This document shows positions 10,922 to 23,910 of a stretch of DNA of 64,000 bases, one piece after another (positions within the stretch are counted from its first letter, which is position 1; every line of letters begins with the position of its first letter). The position numbers were made by a program, and so were the translations under genes. The stretch is taken from assembly GCA_910589415.1 (NCBI GenBank), contig OU342633.1, positions 35,966,210 to 36,030,209 on the forward strand. Reading direction: 5' to 3'. The notes beneath the pieces were generated by a model. The model saw nothing but the letters and a program-made list of their open reading frames with translations. It did not search any database and was not told where the DNA came from. Source of the stretch: Malachius bipustulatus (Eukaryota; Arthropoda; Insecta; Coleoptera; Melyridae).

Positions 10922-12703
10922 TATTGTTATAAGGGTTTCGCACTTTATTAATACCAAATTAAAGTCTTACAAAGTTCTTTATTGTCTACCAGGACTGCAA
11001 CTGATAACAATAAACCTCCAAATCTAAATAATCAGCTATTTCTCTTATTTAATTTACACACGAATATTACACAAATGATGCTCTTTCACCACTTTACTGA
11101 CTGTTATTTTCTACTTCACTATTCACAATCACTTCAAACTAAACAGTACCACTGGCTACAACTGACTACTCTATGTCTTTCTTACTCTGTAATACTTCAG
11201 CTCTCATTCACATCCAAAATACAACTAACTAAATCTCCAGCTTTGGCGGTTCTTGGATAGTTCCCTGAGGTGTCATCAAAGTTATCTAGGCTAGGAGCTT
11301 CAATGATGTATTTCCTCCAGTCACCAAGGATTCTCGAATATGCGCAGAATGCGGAACCATTCTGGTATTTAGCAGAACTGTTAGTTACACTGTTACACTG
11401 ACCTGGCAATGTGTCATTCCTGTCATGTCACTAGAACCGTCGAGACATAACAAAATTGCAGAAGGTAAACAAATATGAATTTAGAATTATTCGCGAGTGA
11501 TGCCTCGTCGTTACAATTCTCAGAGTGGTTTTCCTGAGGGATCTGCTGAGCTAAACTGTTTTAAAATGTACGAAAAATAATACTGGGTATTGTCGACCAA
11601 GATATATAACGAAAAAATCTAATTGTTAAACTGTCATATTTTATGACTTCAACAATATTTCAATAATCCAAAAATTGATAAAATGACAGAAGTCATTTCG
11701 TTATATCTCTGGTCCAACTATACTTATACCTGCTTCCTGATGATGTTTGAATAAATTAATAATTGCAAAATATGAGGGGAAAATTATTATTCGCACAATA
11801 AATGACAAAAATTGGGTCACAAAGAAATGAAAATTACGTTCACATTCCAAGCTTTTACCAAAGCGGATTTAAAATGTAAAACTACACAGCAACAGAAGTA
11901 TTTATCCAATCTTAACAAATTATTCAATTTAATTTTTCCAAGACAAATAGGGAAGCCATGAAGCCAATATTCAATAATCCTATAAGTTTCTATCATTGAA
12001 ACACCTGCCCTAATGGCGCGTCGGCTAATGAAACACCCGGTATATTGGTTAGATGTTAGCTTTAAAGTTATAATTACAGATTTACCTGAGACCTGAGATA
12101 TACCTGTATCTAAAACCTGTATAGCCTGTAGCCTGTGTAGCAAACAAAAGCGATGATATAAAATAAGGCGTTTATGAAAGCACAAACGAAAAAATAATAA
12201 GGTGTACGCTTTTTCAATTATTATTATTATTGCATAATTAAATTATTCAGGATAGGTACGAGGTACTTAATTATTTTATTTCTCCACGTGTTTGTTTTCC
12301 ATTGTCACTGATGTCACAATGGTTACGTCACAGCTCGCAGCACAACTGCAATCATACTATTGCTGCGCATGCGAGGTTACTAATGGTGAGTGCATGCGCA
12401 ATGGCACGTTCTCGGTCAGCTGATTTACGATTTTAATTAATAGAAAAAGAAGACTTTTATGGTCTTTCACAGACTTGTGGACATGTGATAACTGATAAAC
12501 ATAAAGATAACAAAAACAAACGATATGAATAATTATGAATATAAAATTTTCATTACCACCATACAATAATCAAAGGCAAAGGTCGTCGGTTATTAACACT
12601 ACTGATATGATAAAAAATACGTGACAAAAAGTATTAATTATTTGTATTTATTTACTACCTGTGGATCCAAAAATAACCTGATTTTTAATTTTCTACATTA
12701 ATC
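10922..12703. other. Intergenic, no gene seen
   Basis: AT-rich DNA upstream of the reductase gene. 11400-11520 is an inverted copy of 2430-2560 and 11589-11722 is a small MITE. The open frames at 10982-11260 and 11817-12185 have no recognisable domain and biased low-complexity composition. Confidence 0.5.
11589..11722. mobile_element. 134-bp MITE, copy 1
   Basis: Nearly identical to 25049-25183 in direct orientation. The ends are imperfect inverted repeats: TTGTCGACCAAGATATATAACGAAA-like on the left and TTTCGTTATATCTCTGGTCCAA on the right, within a TA-rich flank. No coding capacity; probably mariner-like. Confidence 0.7.
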
Positions 12704-14268
12704 ATGTCTTTATTGGGACGGTTAGCATTTGTTACCGGTAAGTATCCTTTAATTGAAATTGAAAATAATATGCATGCAATGTTGAGCAGTCTGCAGAAAC
12801 GGAAAGTTAAACATGTCTGGTTATGTCTGCTTGGGCTTGGTATTTTGTATCGTATCCATAATTCCATATTCCATATTCACAAGGAAATGTGGCTGACCTT
12901 TGTTTTGCTTCATTTATCATTAATGACTTGTTAAATGTTGTTTTCTGATTTCTGATTGGATAAAAGTGACAAGGGGTGGAGCTAATGTTAATTTTAGACC
13001 AATCAGACATCTGAATAGTGGCATTAATGTTTTTAAGTGGAATTTTATTTTTATAGCATTAGGATCAATTATTAGGAGTATTCATAGCACTCTCGATTGA
13101 AATATGAAATATATATAGTGAACCGCAAAAATTATTGTCATTATTTATTATGTACTATCATTATTTTAAGGGGCCGGTTCTGGTATCGGTCGTGCTGCTT
13201 GCAAAATATTCGCCAACGAAGGAGCGACAATCATAGCAGCCGATAAAAACCTCCAAAACGCAAAAGAAACAATCGACTCGTTATCCACCAAATCGCATCA
13301 CCTCAGCCTGGAAATCGACGTCGCCAAATCAACCAGCGTTAAAACAGCCCTTCAACAGGTCCTGGACGTGTTCAAGAAACCGCCCAGCATAATCGTCAAC
13401 TCGGCTGGCATACTTAGAGATAATTTCATTAATAACATGACCGAGGAGGAATTCGATCAAGTTCTCAGTGTCAATTTGAAGGTGAGATAACTGCGATAAA
13501 TTGATCTGGGGTTTCGGTAATATTTTTAATTTCTGCAGGGTACATTCCTGGTTATTCAAGAATTCTCCAAGTCGATAGTGGAGCATCAGATTAAGAACGC
13601 TTCGATAGTTAACATCGGAAGCATCGTCAGCACTTTCGGTAACATCGGCCAGGCTAATTATTGCGCCAGTAAAGCCGGAGTGGAAGGTTTGACCAAGACA
13701 GCGGCGAGAGAACTGGGTAATAAGGGTGTTAGGGTTAATGTCGTTTTGCCTGGATTTATAGAGACACCCATGACCGAGTCTGTTCCTGAGAAAGTAAAGG
13801 GAATGTTTATTAGTCAGATCGCTCTAAAACGGATGGGGAAACCTGAAGGTTTGTATGATTGTATAATGTATTAGATATTAGACAAGGCGTTTTTTGTGAT
13901 TCATCAGCGAAGTCTGATGGAACCATCATTTATGCCCACAATAACATTGGTAGCTACTCCGCTATTGTAGTTATTTTGATTTTTAATTCAGTTTTGAGCA
14001 AACATAGAGCGACAGTGACAGTAAATATGTCATTGTCAGATTATTACACAATCACTATTGTCAAATTATTACACAGTTCTCATTGTCATACTCTTACAAC
14101 TTGTCATTGTCTAATTCTTCACAGTTGTCATTGTCAAAGTATCCAAAGTCCAACCTAAATTTTGTTTCAAATCTTTTTTCAGAGGTGGCAGAAGTGATAG
14201 CTTTCTTAGCTTCGGATAAGAGTTCGTATGTGACCGGCGCTTCCATCCAAGTGACCGGGTTATTATAA
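12704..14268 (+). CDS. Short-chain dehydrogenase, 17-beta-HSD 8 / 3-oxoacyl-ACP reductase type
   Basis: NAD(P)-dependent reductase resembling HSD17B8, the alpha subunit of mitochondrial 3-ketoacyl-ACP reductase, and bacterial FabG. Four exons: 12704-12737, 13171-13481, 13539-13848 and 14183-14268, all GT-AG, giving 246 aa. The Rossmann motif TGAGSGIG is at 11-18, the structural Asn in VNLK at 113, the catalytic Ser143 in NIGSIV, and YCASK gives Tyr156 and Lys160; PGFIETPMT follows. The tiny first exon is supported because it supplies the start of the glycine motif and keeps phase. Length is typical for the subfamily. Intact. HSD17B8 is the best guess among close SDRs. Confidence 0.92.
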
Positions 14269-14437
14269 ATATCAAAATATCTAATTAATTTTAAAGTATA
14301 TTATTGAGCCCCTGTTATTTTGTTATCGTTGTTAGCTCAATATTCTATTTTTGTATTCTATTGTATTGAAATGTTAACTTGTTGACTTTTGTTGTCAATT
14401 TTTTCTGCGAAATATCTATTACTTTAGACAAGATCGC

Positions 14438-14443
14438 AATAAA
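14438..14443 (+). terminator. Reductase poly(A) signal
   Basis: AATAAA 170 bp after the reductase stop. It lies about 115 bp from the opposing poly(A) signal of the LRR gene, so the two genes converge with little spacer. Confidence 0.55.
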
Positions 14444-14556
14444 ATTGTCGCTAAAGTATCTAGAAATGTGAGGTGGAATTATCCAGATTTTTATTTCATG
14501 ACTGGAGACGGTCTAAGATGTAGGTGAAATAAAAAGAACACAACTTGAATCATATC

Positions 14557-14562
14557 TTTATT
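14557..14562 (-). terminator. LRR-gene poly(A) signal
   Basis: TTTATT on the plus strand (AATAAA on the minus) about 830 bp past the LRR-gene stop. 14563-15393 would be its 3' UTR; it is AT-rich and I see nothing else in it. Confidence 0.45.
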
Positions 14563-15393
14563 TTTGACATGGATCTATGACAGACATCTAGACTATAATA
14601 AGCGGACATTCCTGATGTCCTGATCACAGTAGATGACTAGATGACAGAACCATATCTAGAGTGCAATTCAATTAGTATAAAACTTTATACAAATTCTGTA
14701 TAAATATCTAATATACAAATAACATGTCAACAAACTATAAAAAAAACTCATTCATATTAGTTATTTCACGGTTTTTTCCTTAACCTAATTTTCGGTCAGA
14801 TTATTTGGAAAAGGCAACGAACGACAGGAACAAAAAGATAATTATGTTAATTAAATGCAGATGGCGCTGGCACTGACACTAATAATGACGAGTGCAAAAC
14901 AACATTTTCCAACAGAACGGACCAAAAATGAATTTATTTTTAATATTTTAAAGAAAGCTAGGCTTTTCAATATTTTTTAAAAATAATTTTTTGATGGTTT
15001 AGACTAGAATCAACTCCATTTGCATTTAAATACTTAAATAATAGTAATTAAGAAGAGTCAGTACAAAATAATAATACACACAAAGTACCTAAGTACTTAA
15101 TAAAATAAGTACGGAAATATTAGTAACTCATAAATCTTATACCACAGCGGTATGTGTATAGAAATCAATTATGTATAAAAATACAAATACTATTATAATA
15201 ATTATATTAACTAGCTGCGCTTCTGATGATTAAAATACCAACCGGAACCATGCAGTCACATCATCTGATCAGAATCAATCAAGATCGAACCGTTACATCG
15301 CTTCGTCAAACGCTATTTTAACATCAGTTAACGAACGAGAGATTTCGACGTTTCAGTAGCTCGCCATGGCAGTGCTAAAACGTTTAATCACAG

Positions 15394-18300
15394 CTAGATA
15401 GTCAAGTCCTCCCAGTCCTCTTTCTCTCTCTGAGTGATCGTTATCCTAATCGACGTGATCTGTGAGAGCTGATCGTGGATTCTGGGAGCGAGAGGGTTGT
15501 TACGAAGATCCACACTCTCCAACGACGGGGCCTCTTTCAGACATTCAATTTCTACGTCTAGAAAAAAAGGGAATAATCAGAACTTATCTTATCCCAAATT
15601 ATTTTCATTATTTATAGCACAATCTGGCTTTAATGTTAAAAGAAAATACTCTCCCTTACAATGGTATTGATTTAAACGACTCAAAATTCAACTCACCAAC
15701 GATGCGATTGTTGCAAGCGTTGAGGTGCTCGAGCTTGGGGATCTTGTACGTGCAGGGCGGCAAGGAGATGAACGTGTTGTGTGAGATGTCCAGTCTTTCC
15801 AGGGAGGCCATTTCGGCGATCTCGTCCGGCAGCTTGGACATCTGGTTGTGGGACAGGTTGAGGTCTGTGACGAGACTGAATTTGAAAGCGAACTTTGGAG
15901 GTATCTTGGTTATCACATTGTCGCTCAGATCACAGCTTTTCAGTTCGGTGTGTCTCATCAGGTGGTAGACAGCGTCTGGGACTTGCATCAGCTGACAGTT
16001 CGAGAGATCTGCAACAGGAAAGAAAGTAAAATGAAGGGGAGTACTATTTAAAAAAAAATTATTGAGCAATTTGATCGCCATCTTGGATTCACCATACTGT
16101 ATCAGCCATATTGGATTTTCATGTAACTTAAAAACGTGAATCTAGCGGAAATTTGACTCTTTATACTAGCCTGTTCATTACTAGTGAAGTTTCGTATTGA
16201 CAGTAAATGGTTAGAAGCAAGCTTTTTCAGCGAAAATATATCAAAAAAATTGGCTCAAACTATCGAATGCATTAATGAACTCACCATGTGACGTCATATG
16301 GTGATTTCTCAAACTAGCTACCATTGCCCCCCCCCCCAACTATCAGTTTCAAATGTCAATCAAATCAAGTTTTTTATAATTTATTTATTAAAAATGGTCC
16401 TCCAGGTTCAAATTAGTTTCTGATCACCGTCGTAAAAATAAAAATCAACCTTTAAATTTCATAGACATTCTCAATCAACCCCCGAATTTGAAAAGTTCAC
16501 GAAAAGTCTAATGCGCATGCGAAGTATTGCGGAGTTATCGGCGCCCTAGCAAGATCGTTTTTTCCCCTCCCCCAACCAACAGTAACAAAAATGTTGGAAT
16601 GAACTCACCATCCGTGACGTCATGTGGTGAGTTCTTCATACGATTTATTTTCGATATGTGAGTAGAGAAAAAATTCGTAAAATGAAGACAAGAAATACGA
16701 GGACAATTTGGGGCGCTTCGACCTATTTATGAGTAGGTGATGTGTGAATCTTTAATTGGTTTTTATTAATTTAAATGCGCGCTTTCATTTTTTAACCAAG
16801 CGATGCGTATCGGCGGTATTCTCGGTTCAAATGTTAACTAGTTAAATGATGATTAAATTAACTCGTATTAATGCGTGTTATCACTGCCGGTTCGATAATT
16901 TTAAAGACGTTTAGTAACCCATAAAGTGATTTTGTAAGTAGGAACGTAGGTACCAATCCAATACGTAACGTAACTGTTAGATAATTGATTACATAAATAA
17001 TAAGTATACCATCACGCGAAGGCGAAATACAAGTGAAGAAAAGAAAGTTATTTTAAATCAGAGCATTGTTTAAAATATTCCCATTCAATTACTTAAGATT
17101 AAGAAAAATCTGATTCACTTTCAGACAGCTGCATTTTTAACTTACGTACCCTAGTTCAATGAGAAATAGAAAATCAATACCGTCATCACCGTCTGCTCCA
17201 AATATCCCATTCCTTGTAGGTTAAGATACGATATTAATAAACAAATAAATAAAAATAATAACAGAACACTATGTATAATAATCACAATCACCTGTTACCT
17301 GCTACGTCAAAAAAATTAATTCATCGTTATTTATTGTTACCTAAATTTTGGCTTTCCTTCGCATCTTCACATCTATTCACCACTCTAGTCACTGCAGATG
17401 CCATTTTAGTGGGTATAATTAAATTTATCGCGGTTTATTTGATCGAAAATTTAGTGTTAGGTAGGTACCTATTTAAGTTTAAGATGGGAAAATTGTTTTA
17501 AAATGATTCAGTAATAACGGGATTAAATTTATTAGTCACGATATACTGTACGGTTGCATGGTGTTGGTTCTGAGACGTGGGACAGATTTAAGTCACATTG
17601 CGCACGCATGCTGTGTTTAATTTTATAGCGGGCACTATTTTTATCACAGATCCTGTAACAGAAAATTTTAGACTAGGGAAAGTTTACAATCCTAGTTGTC
17701 TAGTTTAAATTTTTAATATAATCTGAAATGAGATTAAAAATGAAAAATATGTCACGTTGTTTTTTAAGACGTTTTGTTTAAGATTCATGGTTTTTCTTGT
17801 TACTTATTTTATTAGTCCAGATTTACATTAAGAAATTGAAAGATTGGATCAATAAACGGGGGGATGTTATTAAAGTAAACGAAAGTAAGTAAACGAAATT
17901 TGAAAAAAAAAATTGAACCAAAATATGAAAATTTAGGGCAGCTTTATTGAAAATTAAAATTTTATGAAACATTCAGCTCTCATCCTGGTTTTTACGCCAA
18001 TCAGGGAAAATTATAATTATAAATCTGGCAACATTGCTTTTTGGTTAATTTTCAAAGCATCGACAAAATAAAAATTTTTGAGAAGACTAAATTAAGTTCG
18101 AGTATCAATGATGTTATTATTTAAGGAAAAAGTCTAAATCTGGCAACATTGATCTTAACTTTGTAAACACCGTCTAAAAGTTTTTATGCTATTTTTGAAT
18201 TTTTTCCATTTTCACATATTATTTTTAAGTCTCAAGAATTTAATTTCAAAATTATTCGGCAGACCAAATTTTTAAAACAAAATGAAATTTTATCAAAATG

Positions 18301-21300
18301 AAAGATTTTTATATGACGCTTGAAGGCTAAGTTCAGTTTAAACTCAATAAAACCATTAAGGAAAAAATAAGAATTGTGACAACGATGGTTTTATAATATT
18401 GACGACCTGCCTGGTGGTGCCAAAAGCTTGCGGCTACATTTTTCACAAGCGGAATAAAGGCAATTGCAGCCCTCCTACTGGCGTGACTGCGCACTTCGTT
18501 AGCGGCCGAACAGATTCATTCCAGCCCGCTTATTATTTTAAGTTACCGCGCGCTAAAAGTACTGCGTATGCCATGGGCTAATGAAGACCATTTCAACTGT
18601 GTGTCTTCGCTTTATTCAGTAGTAAAAAACAGCTAAAACTGAATAAAAAATTTGCATTTTTAATTGAAATTTATTAAATCTTCTTTAATGAATGATCTTA
18701 TAATAATACAAATAAACTGTTACTGAAAGCAATGACAAACTACTGGAAGTATTCTCATTGCCCATTAAGCGTCGTTGCTGTTCAGATGCGCGTTCGATAC
18801 ATTCATATGCGATTAATTAATTAAATTTTCAACCAAACAATAATCATAAGTAATAATCCTAATTAAAAACTAAAAGCCGACAGAAACGGAAGTTAATTTA
18901 ATTTAAATTTACGGACGAAAGTGTGAGTCAACTTAATTACGTTACTCCTCTAATTACTTTCATTTTCACCAGGAAGTTATATAAAACAGAACTAGCGTGA
19001 TCTCTAGATGATGCATGATGCTAATAAAATTCCACCATATTGCCGTAAAATTTATTTATTTATTTATTTACTTATTTGCTCACAGTTCGCTTATTAAATG
19101 TATTACTTCTCGCCGATGCGTAGAAACTAGAAAATCTGATGAGCGAGGCCTTGACCGGAGAAAAATAACGGATACGATAATATGAATTTCGCAGAACGTT
19201 GTAGAATAATAATAATTAGTACGGAAATAGAAAGTTCCATTATTTTGATATCATTTTGAAGTAATTTGTAACGGAACTGTGACTATCATCGCGAATAACT
19301 ATAACTGTACTTGAGAGTTACTTTTTTTGTGATTGTAACGAGTGCTCATATTTGTTTATGAACAATAGATGAAAAGAAAGCTGTACTCGTATTTTATATA
19401 TTTTCCATGAACGTCGTATACTTACTTATTTATTTATCTATGCCCACATATTATTCTTGTACTGCTGGTACCAATATTTTAATTTTACATTTATTTTAAA
19501 AAAATGTAAAAATTTGAGGTCAAAGAATAGGATCTTGAGGACATCCCCGCCCTAGAGTGCCTTCGCATTAAATAGCGCTGGAGTGTGTTGGGTTACTTGA
19601 TAAAGACCCAATCGGGGCAGGAGAAGTAAAGTTTGCCACATTTTCTGACTTAAAAAAATGTAAGGTTTAGGAAATGGGACCTTGAGGTACGCTGTAATTG
19701 ATGATGATTATGATTATGATTATTATTATTATGTTTCAAAGTTACGAAAAAGCGAGAAGCAGGTATAAAGAAAAAATGATCCAACTATAGTGTAAAAATT
19801 CAAGGCCGAAGAATAGGATCTCGAGGACATCCTTTCAGAAACCCATTTTTTCAATTCCAATAATTAAAAGCCACCTTGGATTATAAATTGAATGTTAATG
19901 CCCTCTAATGATTCATCAAAACAAGTTTAATATCCCAAATGCAATTATCAGCCTAGATTTAATTATGTTAAGATTGAAAATACATAATTACAAAATCCCA
20001 CGCAGTCGTTAACTACGTGAAACTTTTAGTTAATTATCAATTTATTATTAAAATTAGGAGATCTTAAATTTGTTACTGCAAAATAGCTTTTGCTTTGTAT
20101 TTAAAATATTACTTAAAACTAGACCATCAAATTTATCAGTCATCATTTAGTAGTAATCCCCAGAAAATGTTTTTTATATCCTGGTTATCTTTGATGTTTA
20201 CTTACCAAGTGGATGACCCCAAGATTCTATTTTCTTACTTTACGTTTTTACATACATATGGGTACCTACCTACACACTTAGAAACTGGCTATTCAATTAT
20301 TTTATTTCAGTCTCACGCCTTTTTCAAGCGAAGTTTCTTTTTAATTCGAACTGGGGGGTAAAAAGATTTGGATTACCTCAAGATCCTATACTTGAGGCTA
20401 AAATTTCGGAAGATCGGAGAAGTCTCCCAAATACCCCTCAATACCTCACACTTTTTAAAACCTATTGATAATGACTGCACTAGCCAAGTTGATAAATTTT
20501 CTACCCACTCCAATCCAACCTTCACTCCAAGAAGGTTGCAAACATAATTTCCTGGAGCGTCCCGAGAAATTCACAAAAACAGCGAAAGGTATTCACTTTT
20601 TTCTATTTTTTTAGTTTTTGAACGTAGGACCAACAGGTGAGGGAACTAGAGTAATGGTGGTCTGGTCTCTTGGCCGGATGATTAATTTTTTTCCCGCTTC
20701 ACCTATATCAGAGGGTATATAGACAGTGCCATGGTCTCTTGGTGAATTGTGTCTGAAGGACTCGTAACCCAGAAATGTTGTCTTGTAGGATATGCCGTTT
20801 GTTATGTCCTCCATCAACTCGTTCCATCAGGCACAATCAGTCCTCGTAAATTCTTCGTACTTAATGTACAGTCACAGGTCATGGAGCTTCACTGATGAGA
20901 TCTTTTGATATGCACAGCGCTGACCAACTTCCTCAATCAAAACTTGAAATAGTCTTAGGAAAATGGCTTCAATCTTACCTTCTTACCTAAGATATACCTT
21001 TTGTGCTGAAGATAGACCACGATCAGATTTCGGAGTGACACTGTGAACGTACTGTGCTCGAAGAAAAAACTAATTTTTTGGACCAGGAGACCAAAATCGT
21101 GTCAAGCCAATAAACTTCAAATTCGAATTCAGTACTCTCTAAATAACGCCTTCTAGGTTTAAATGCAAATAATGAACTTCTGATTTCATTGAAGAAAAAA
21201 AAGCTTATTTGGATGACCTCATGATCCAATATCTCGGCCTTACATGCTATGCTACAAAAAAAAATTCGAGAAGCTGATACAAAATGCTCTGGATTACCGC

Positions 21301-23910
21301 AAGATACAATATCTCAGCCGTATATTTTTAAATCGAAGTTAGAGTGGTTGATGAATTTTCTAATCGTTTTCATATCTTCAAAATTTACAAACTAGGAAAG
21401 CTCAAGCTTGACTTGATTCTATAAGCCTCTGGATGGCCTCAAGATTCAATACCTCCATTAGAATTTTAAATCGAAATTGGAGTAACTGATGAGTTTTCTT
21501 ATCGTTCGCAACCTTTTTGGGTTGCAGTGGAGGCTCGTCGATTGCAAAGTTAGTGAAGCGAAGATTCTGCACAGGATTAGGTAAGGTCAGCTTGAAAATT
21601 CGATTTTTTCAAAAGTCCGGTCAGTTTGAATTTTGTTTTTGGCAAGGTCTGTTCAGCTCGGTTTTTTTGTTTAAAAGTCCAGACAGGACAATTTTTTCCG
21701 CAATGTCTGGCACGAGCTCAAAAAAAGCTGGAATTTTCGGACTGAGCTGACCTTGCACAAATGAATTTTCGAGATGATCGGACCATGCAAAAAATTGGAG
21801 GTGACCTAATAAGAGAAAATTTGCACAAGATTTCTCCAACAATTTAAAATCGCATTATTTATTCAGTAATACGCGAAGTGGCACTCCACTTGTTTCATTT
21901 TTGAAAAGCCGCCACTGCTGGGTTGAAGTACAATGCTCAAGTTTTTGTTCGGTTCTAATAATTGGGGTCATATAAAGACTACGGATTACCCCAAGATCCA
22001 ATTCACCAGCCTCAATTATTTTAAGCACGATACTTTCATAAATTTGATTGGTTATTTAAATTTCATCCGTTTTAGCTACTAAAAAAAATGTTGTTCTACA
22101 ATAATAGGTAGGTACATATAGAATTACAGGGTGATTTTGTTATAAAATATTTTATGGAAAATCAGCCGAGAATCGTCCAGACCAAGGCAAGTTAATTTAT
22201 TTATAAGAGACGAGGAACTGGATGGTTGTCGTCATTACTTGCAAAAAATGTAATTTAATGAAGCATTACGGCACATATTTTATGGTAATTTTTTCTTTTT
22301 CTTTTATCTCGACTTGCCCATAATAGGAGGAAAAGATGCGTAATATACTAGTTTTAATACCAACATGGTTTGTTTAAACAGGAACACATTTCAGATTATG
22401 CTCGCCTTGAAAATATCCGCATTGATATTAATTCTCTTTGTTGTTGTGGAGATAAAACTAATAACACTCGTTATACCTCTATATACCTATCGGTCTGTAT
22501 GACTCTCTGCCTGACCTACCTTATAAAAAACCGTTAACTTTAATGGGGTTTTTCTGATGTGCTTACGCATGTATGTACCTACCTGCATAAATATGTAGAC
22601 TGGAAAGAGTAGAGCGCGATTTAATTTTTTTTTTTTTCAAAAATTGAAGCGTCTAGCCTGACAACGTTACCAAGCTCTTCCGATTTGATGATTTAATCGT
22701 CTAATAATTAAATTAAAATATGCCTAATGTGGCTAATTAAAAATAAATTGTGCCTAATTAAAAAAGTGACTAATACCTTCTTTGAACATGAAGAAAAAAA
22801 TAAAATGAAGAATAATGAAAAACACAGAGTATTGCCAAAAACACTTGATCCATTTTAGCATTATGCCAAGATTTAATTTTTAGATTTGGGGAATCCCCAT
22901 GACAAAATACAAAACAATAGAGCATAAAAGTCTAGGCTAGATTGATATCCAAATATTTGCGTGTATATTCCCTCAGGCGTGGGATTCCGCCCACAGTGGA
23001 CAAGTGTGAGTAAGGCCAATATACAGGATGTATATCATAAATATACCGAAAAACTTTTAGGGGTAGTATAGGAGACGTCAAAACAAACATTTTGTTCTCA
23101 ATAAACATTGTTAAAAAACAAAACATAAATATCTATATGCTACTGGAAGACATCTTCAAAACCTGAAATAGCAAACCTAATAAAGCTCAAAACCTAAAGA
23201 ATTTACACGAGTTCTAACCAAAAATTGTTTGTTTTGGCACCCCCTACTACTCCTAAAAGTTTGTCGATATATTTATGATACACCCTCTGTATAATTAACA
23301 AGTTTCCTTATAACTGGAACAATTCCTTAATTAAACGGAAGTCAAGAAAATCTCACATCCAGGATGGAAACCAGAATCAACAAGATGTCGACCGAAGTAA
23401 AAGATTTCAAAGTTATTTCCGAAAATTGTGAACTTTTTTTTCGTATTTTTACCAGTCAAAGAGATTTTTAAAGAAACGAAACTAAACTGTTGGAAGATGT
23501 TTGCTCTTTTTTAAACTTTTAGAAAAAATAAATAAAAAAGCAAGTCTTCGGTATACTGTAAGGTTCTATATTTCTCGATCTTCAAATTTTCTTTTCCTCT
23601 TTTATAAGCGTATTCCTTCCAAATGATCAACTTTTCACAAGTTTACAACTCGACATCTTTAAATTGCGAAACATTAATTTAAATTCATTATTTTTAATAC
23701 ATCACGTTTCGAAACTGAAAAACCCCCATCTTCAGAGCTATTATAATACTTTTAGCACTCCGAGTCTAGTTAATTAATAAAGTCTAATTCTTGGAGATTT
23801 TGAAATGCAGAAAACTGAAACTCACCCAAACTATTATTTTCCTGCGCCTCGTTGCATCTTCCGACCACCCTGATGACGGCCCTCCCGGCCATCCTGGTGG
23901 ACATCATCAT
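15394..23910 (-). CDS. Leucine-rich-repeat protein, LRRC20-like
   Basis: Three exons: 23910-23826 (28 codons plus 1 nt), 16008-15697 (312 nt) and 15557-15394 (164 nt). The phases fit exactly and give 186 aa; human LRRC20 is about the same length. Exon 1 encodes MAGRAVIRVVGRCNEAQENN, matching the N-terminal helix of LRRC20. It is joined by G|GTGAGT to the exon beginning with the first LRR (DLSNCQLMQVPDAVY). About five LRRs follow, with LxxLxLSxNxIxxLP spacing (LSDNVITKIP, LSHNQMSKLP, ISHNTFISLP, CNNRIVDVEIE, LRNNPLAPRI). No signal peptide or transmembrane segment; function unknown, likely a protein-binding scaffold. An in-frame upstream ATG at 23988 would add 26 residues. The 7.8 kb first intron holds only repeats. 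Confidence 0.85.
16273..16640. repeat. Two short CRE-containing palindromes in the LRR-gene intron
   Basis: GAACTCACCATGTGACGTCATATGGTGA (16280-16310) and a copy near 16604-16637 are each self-complementary around TGACGTCA (ACTCACCA...TGGTGAGT). Between them lies unique sequence with a C-run. They may be relics of one small element or a regulatory pair. Confidence 0.4.
17000..19500. other. LRR-gene intron 1, no feature recognised
   Basis: AT-rich intronic DNA. A GC-richer patch at 18395-18590 stands out from its surroundings but shows no coding or RNA signature I recognise. The short open frames here are not convincing. Confidence 0.4.
19526..22010. repeat. Scattered copies of a GGATnACCnCAAGATnCnAT motif
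   Basis: At least eight diverged copies of a 22-30 bp word occur within 2.5 kb: near 19526 and 19812 (reverse strand) and near 20211, 20369, 21210, 21292, 21432 and 21982 (forward). Typical forms are GGATTACCTCAAGATCCTAT and GGATGACCTCATGATCCAAT, often followed by CTCnGCC. Spacing is irregular, so this is not a simple satellite. It is most likely a badly decayed tandem repeat. Confidence 0.5.
23022..23291. mobile_element. Foldback element (degenerate)
   Basis: Left end TACAGGATGTATATCATAAATAT, right end ATATTTATGATACACCCTCTGTA; inside, ACTTTTAGGGGTAGTA pairs with TACTACTCCTAAAAGT. About 270 bp, diverged arms, no coding capacity. Lies in the LRR-gene intron. Confidence 0.65.
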
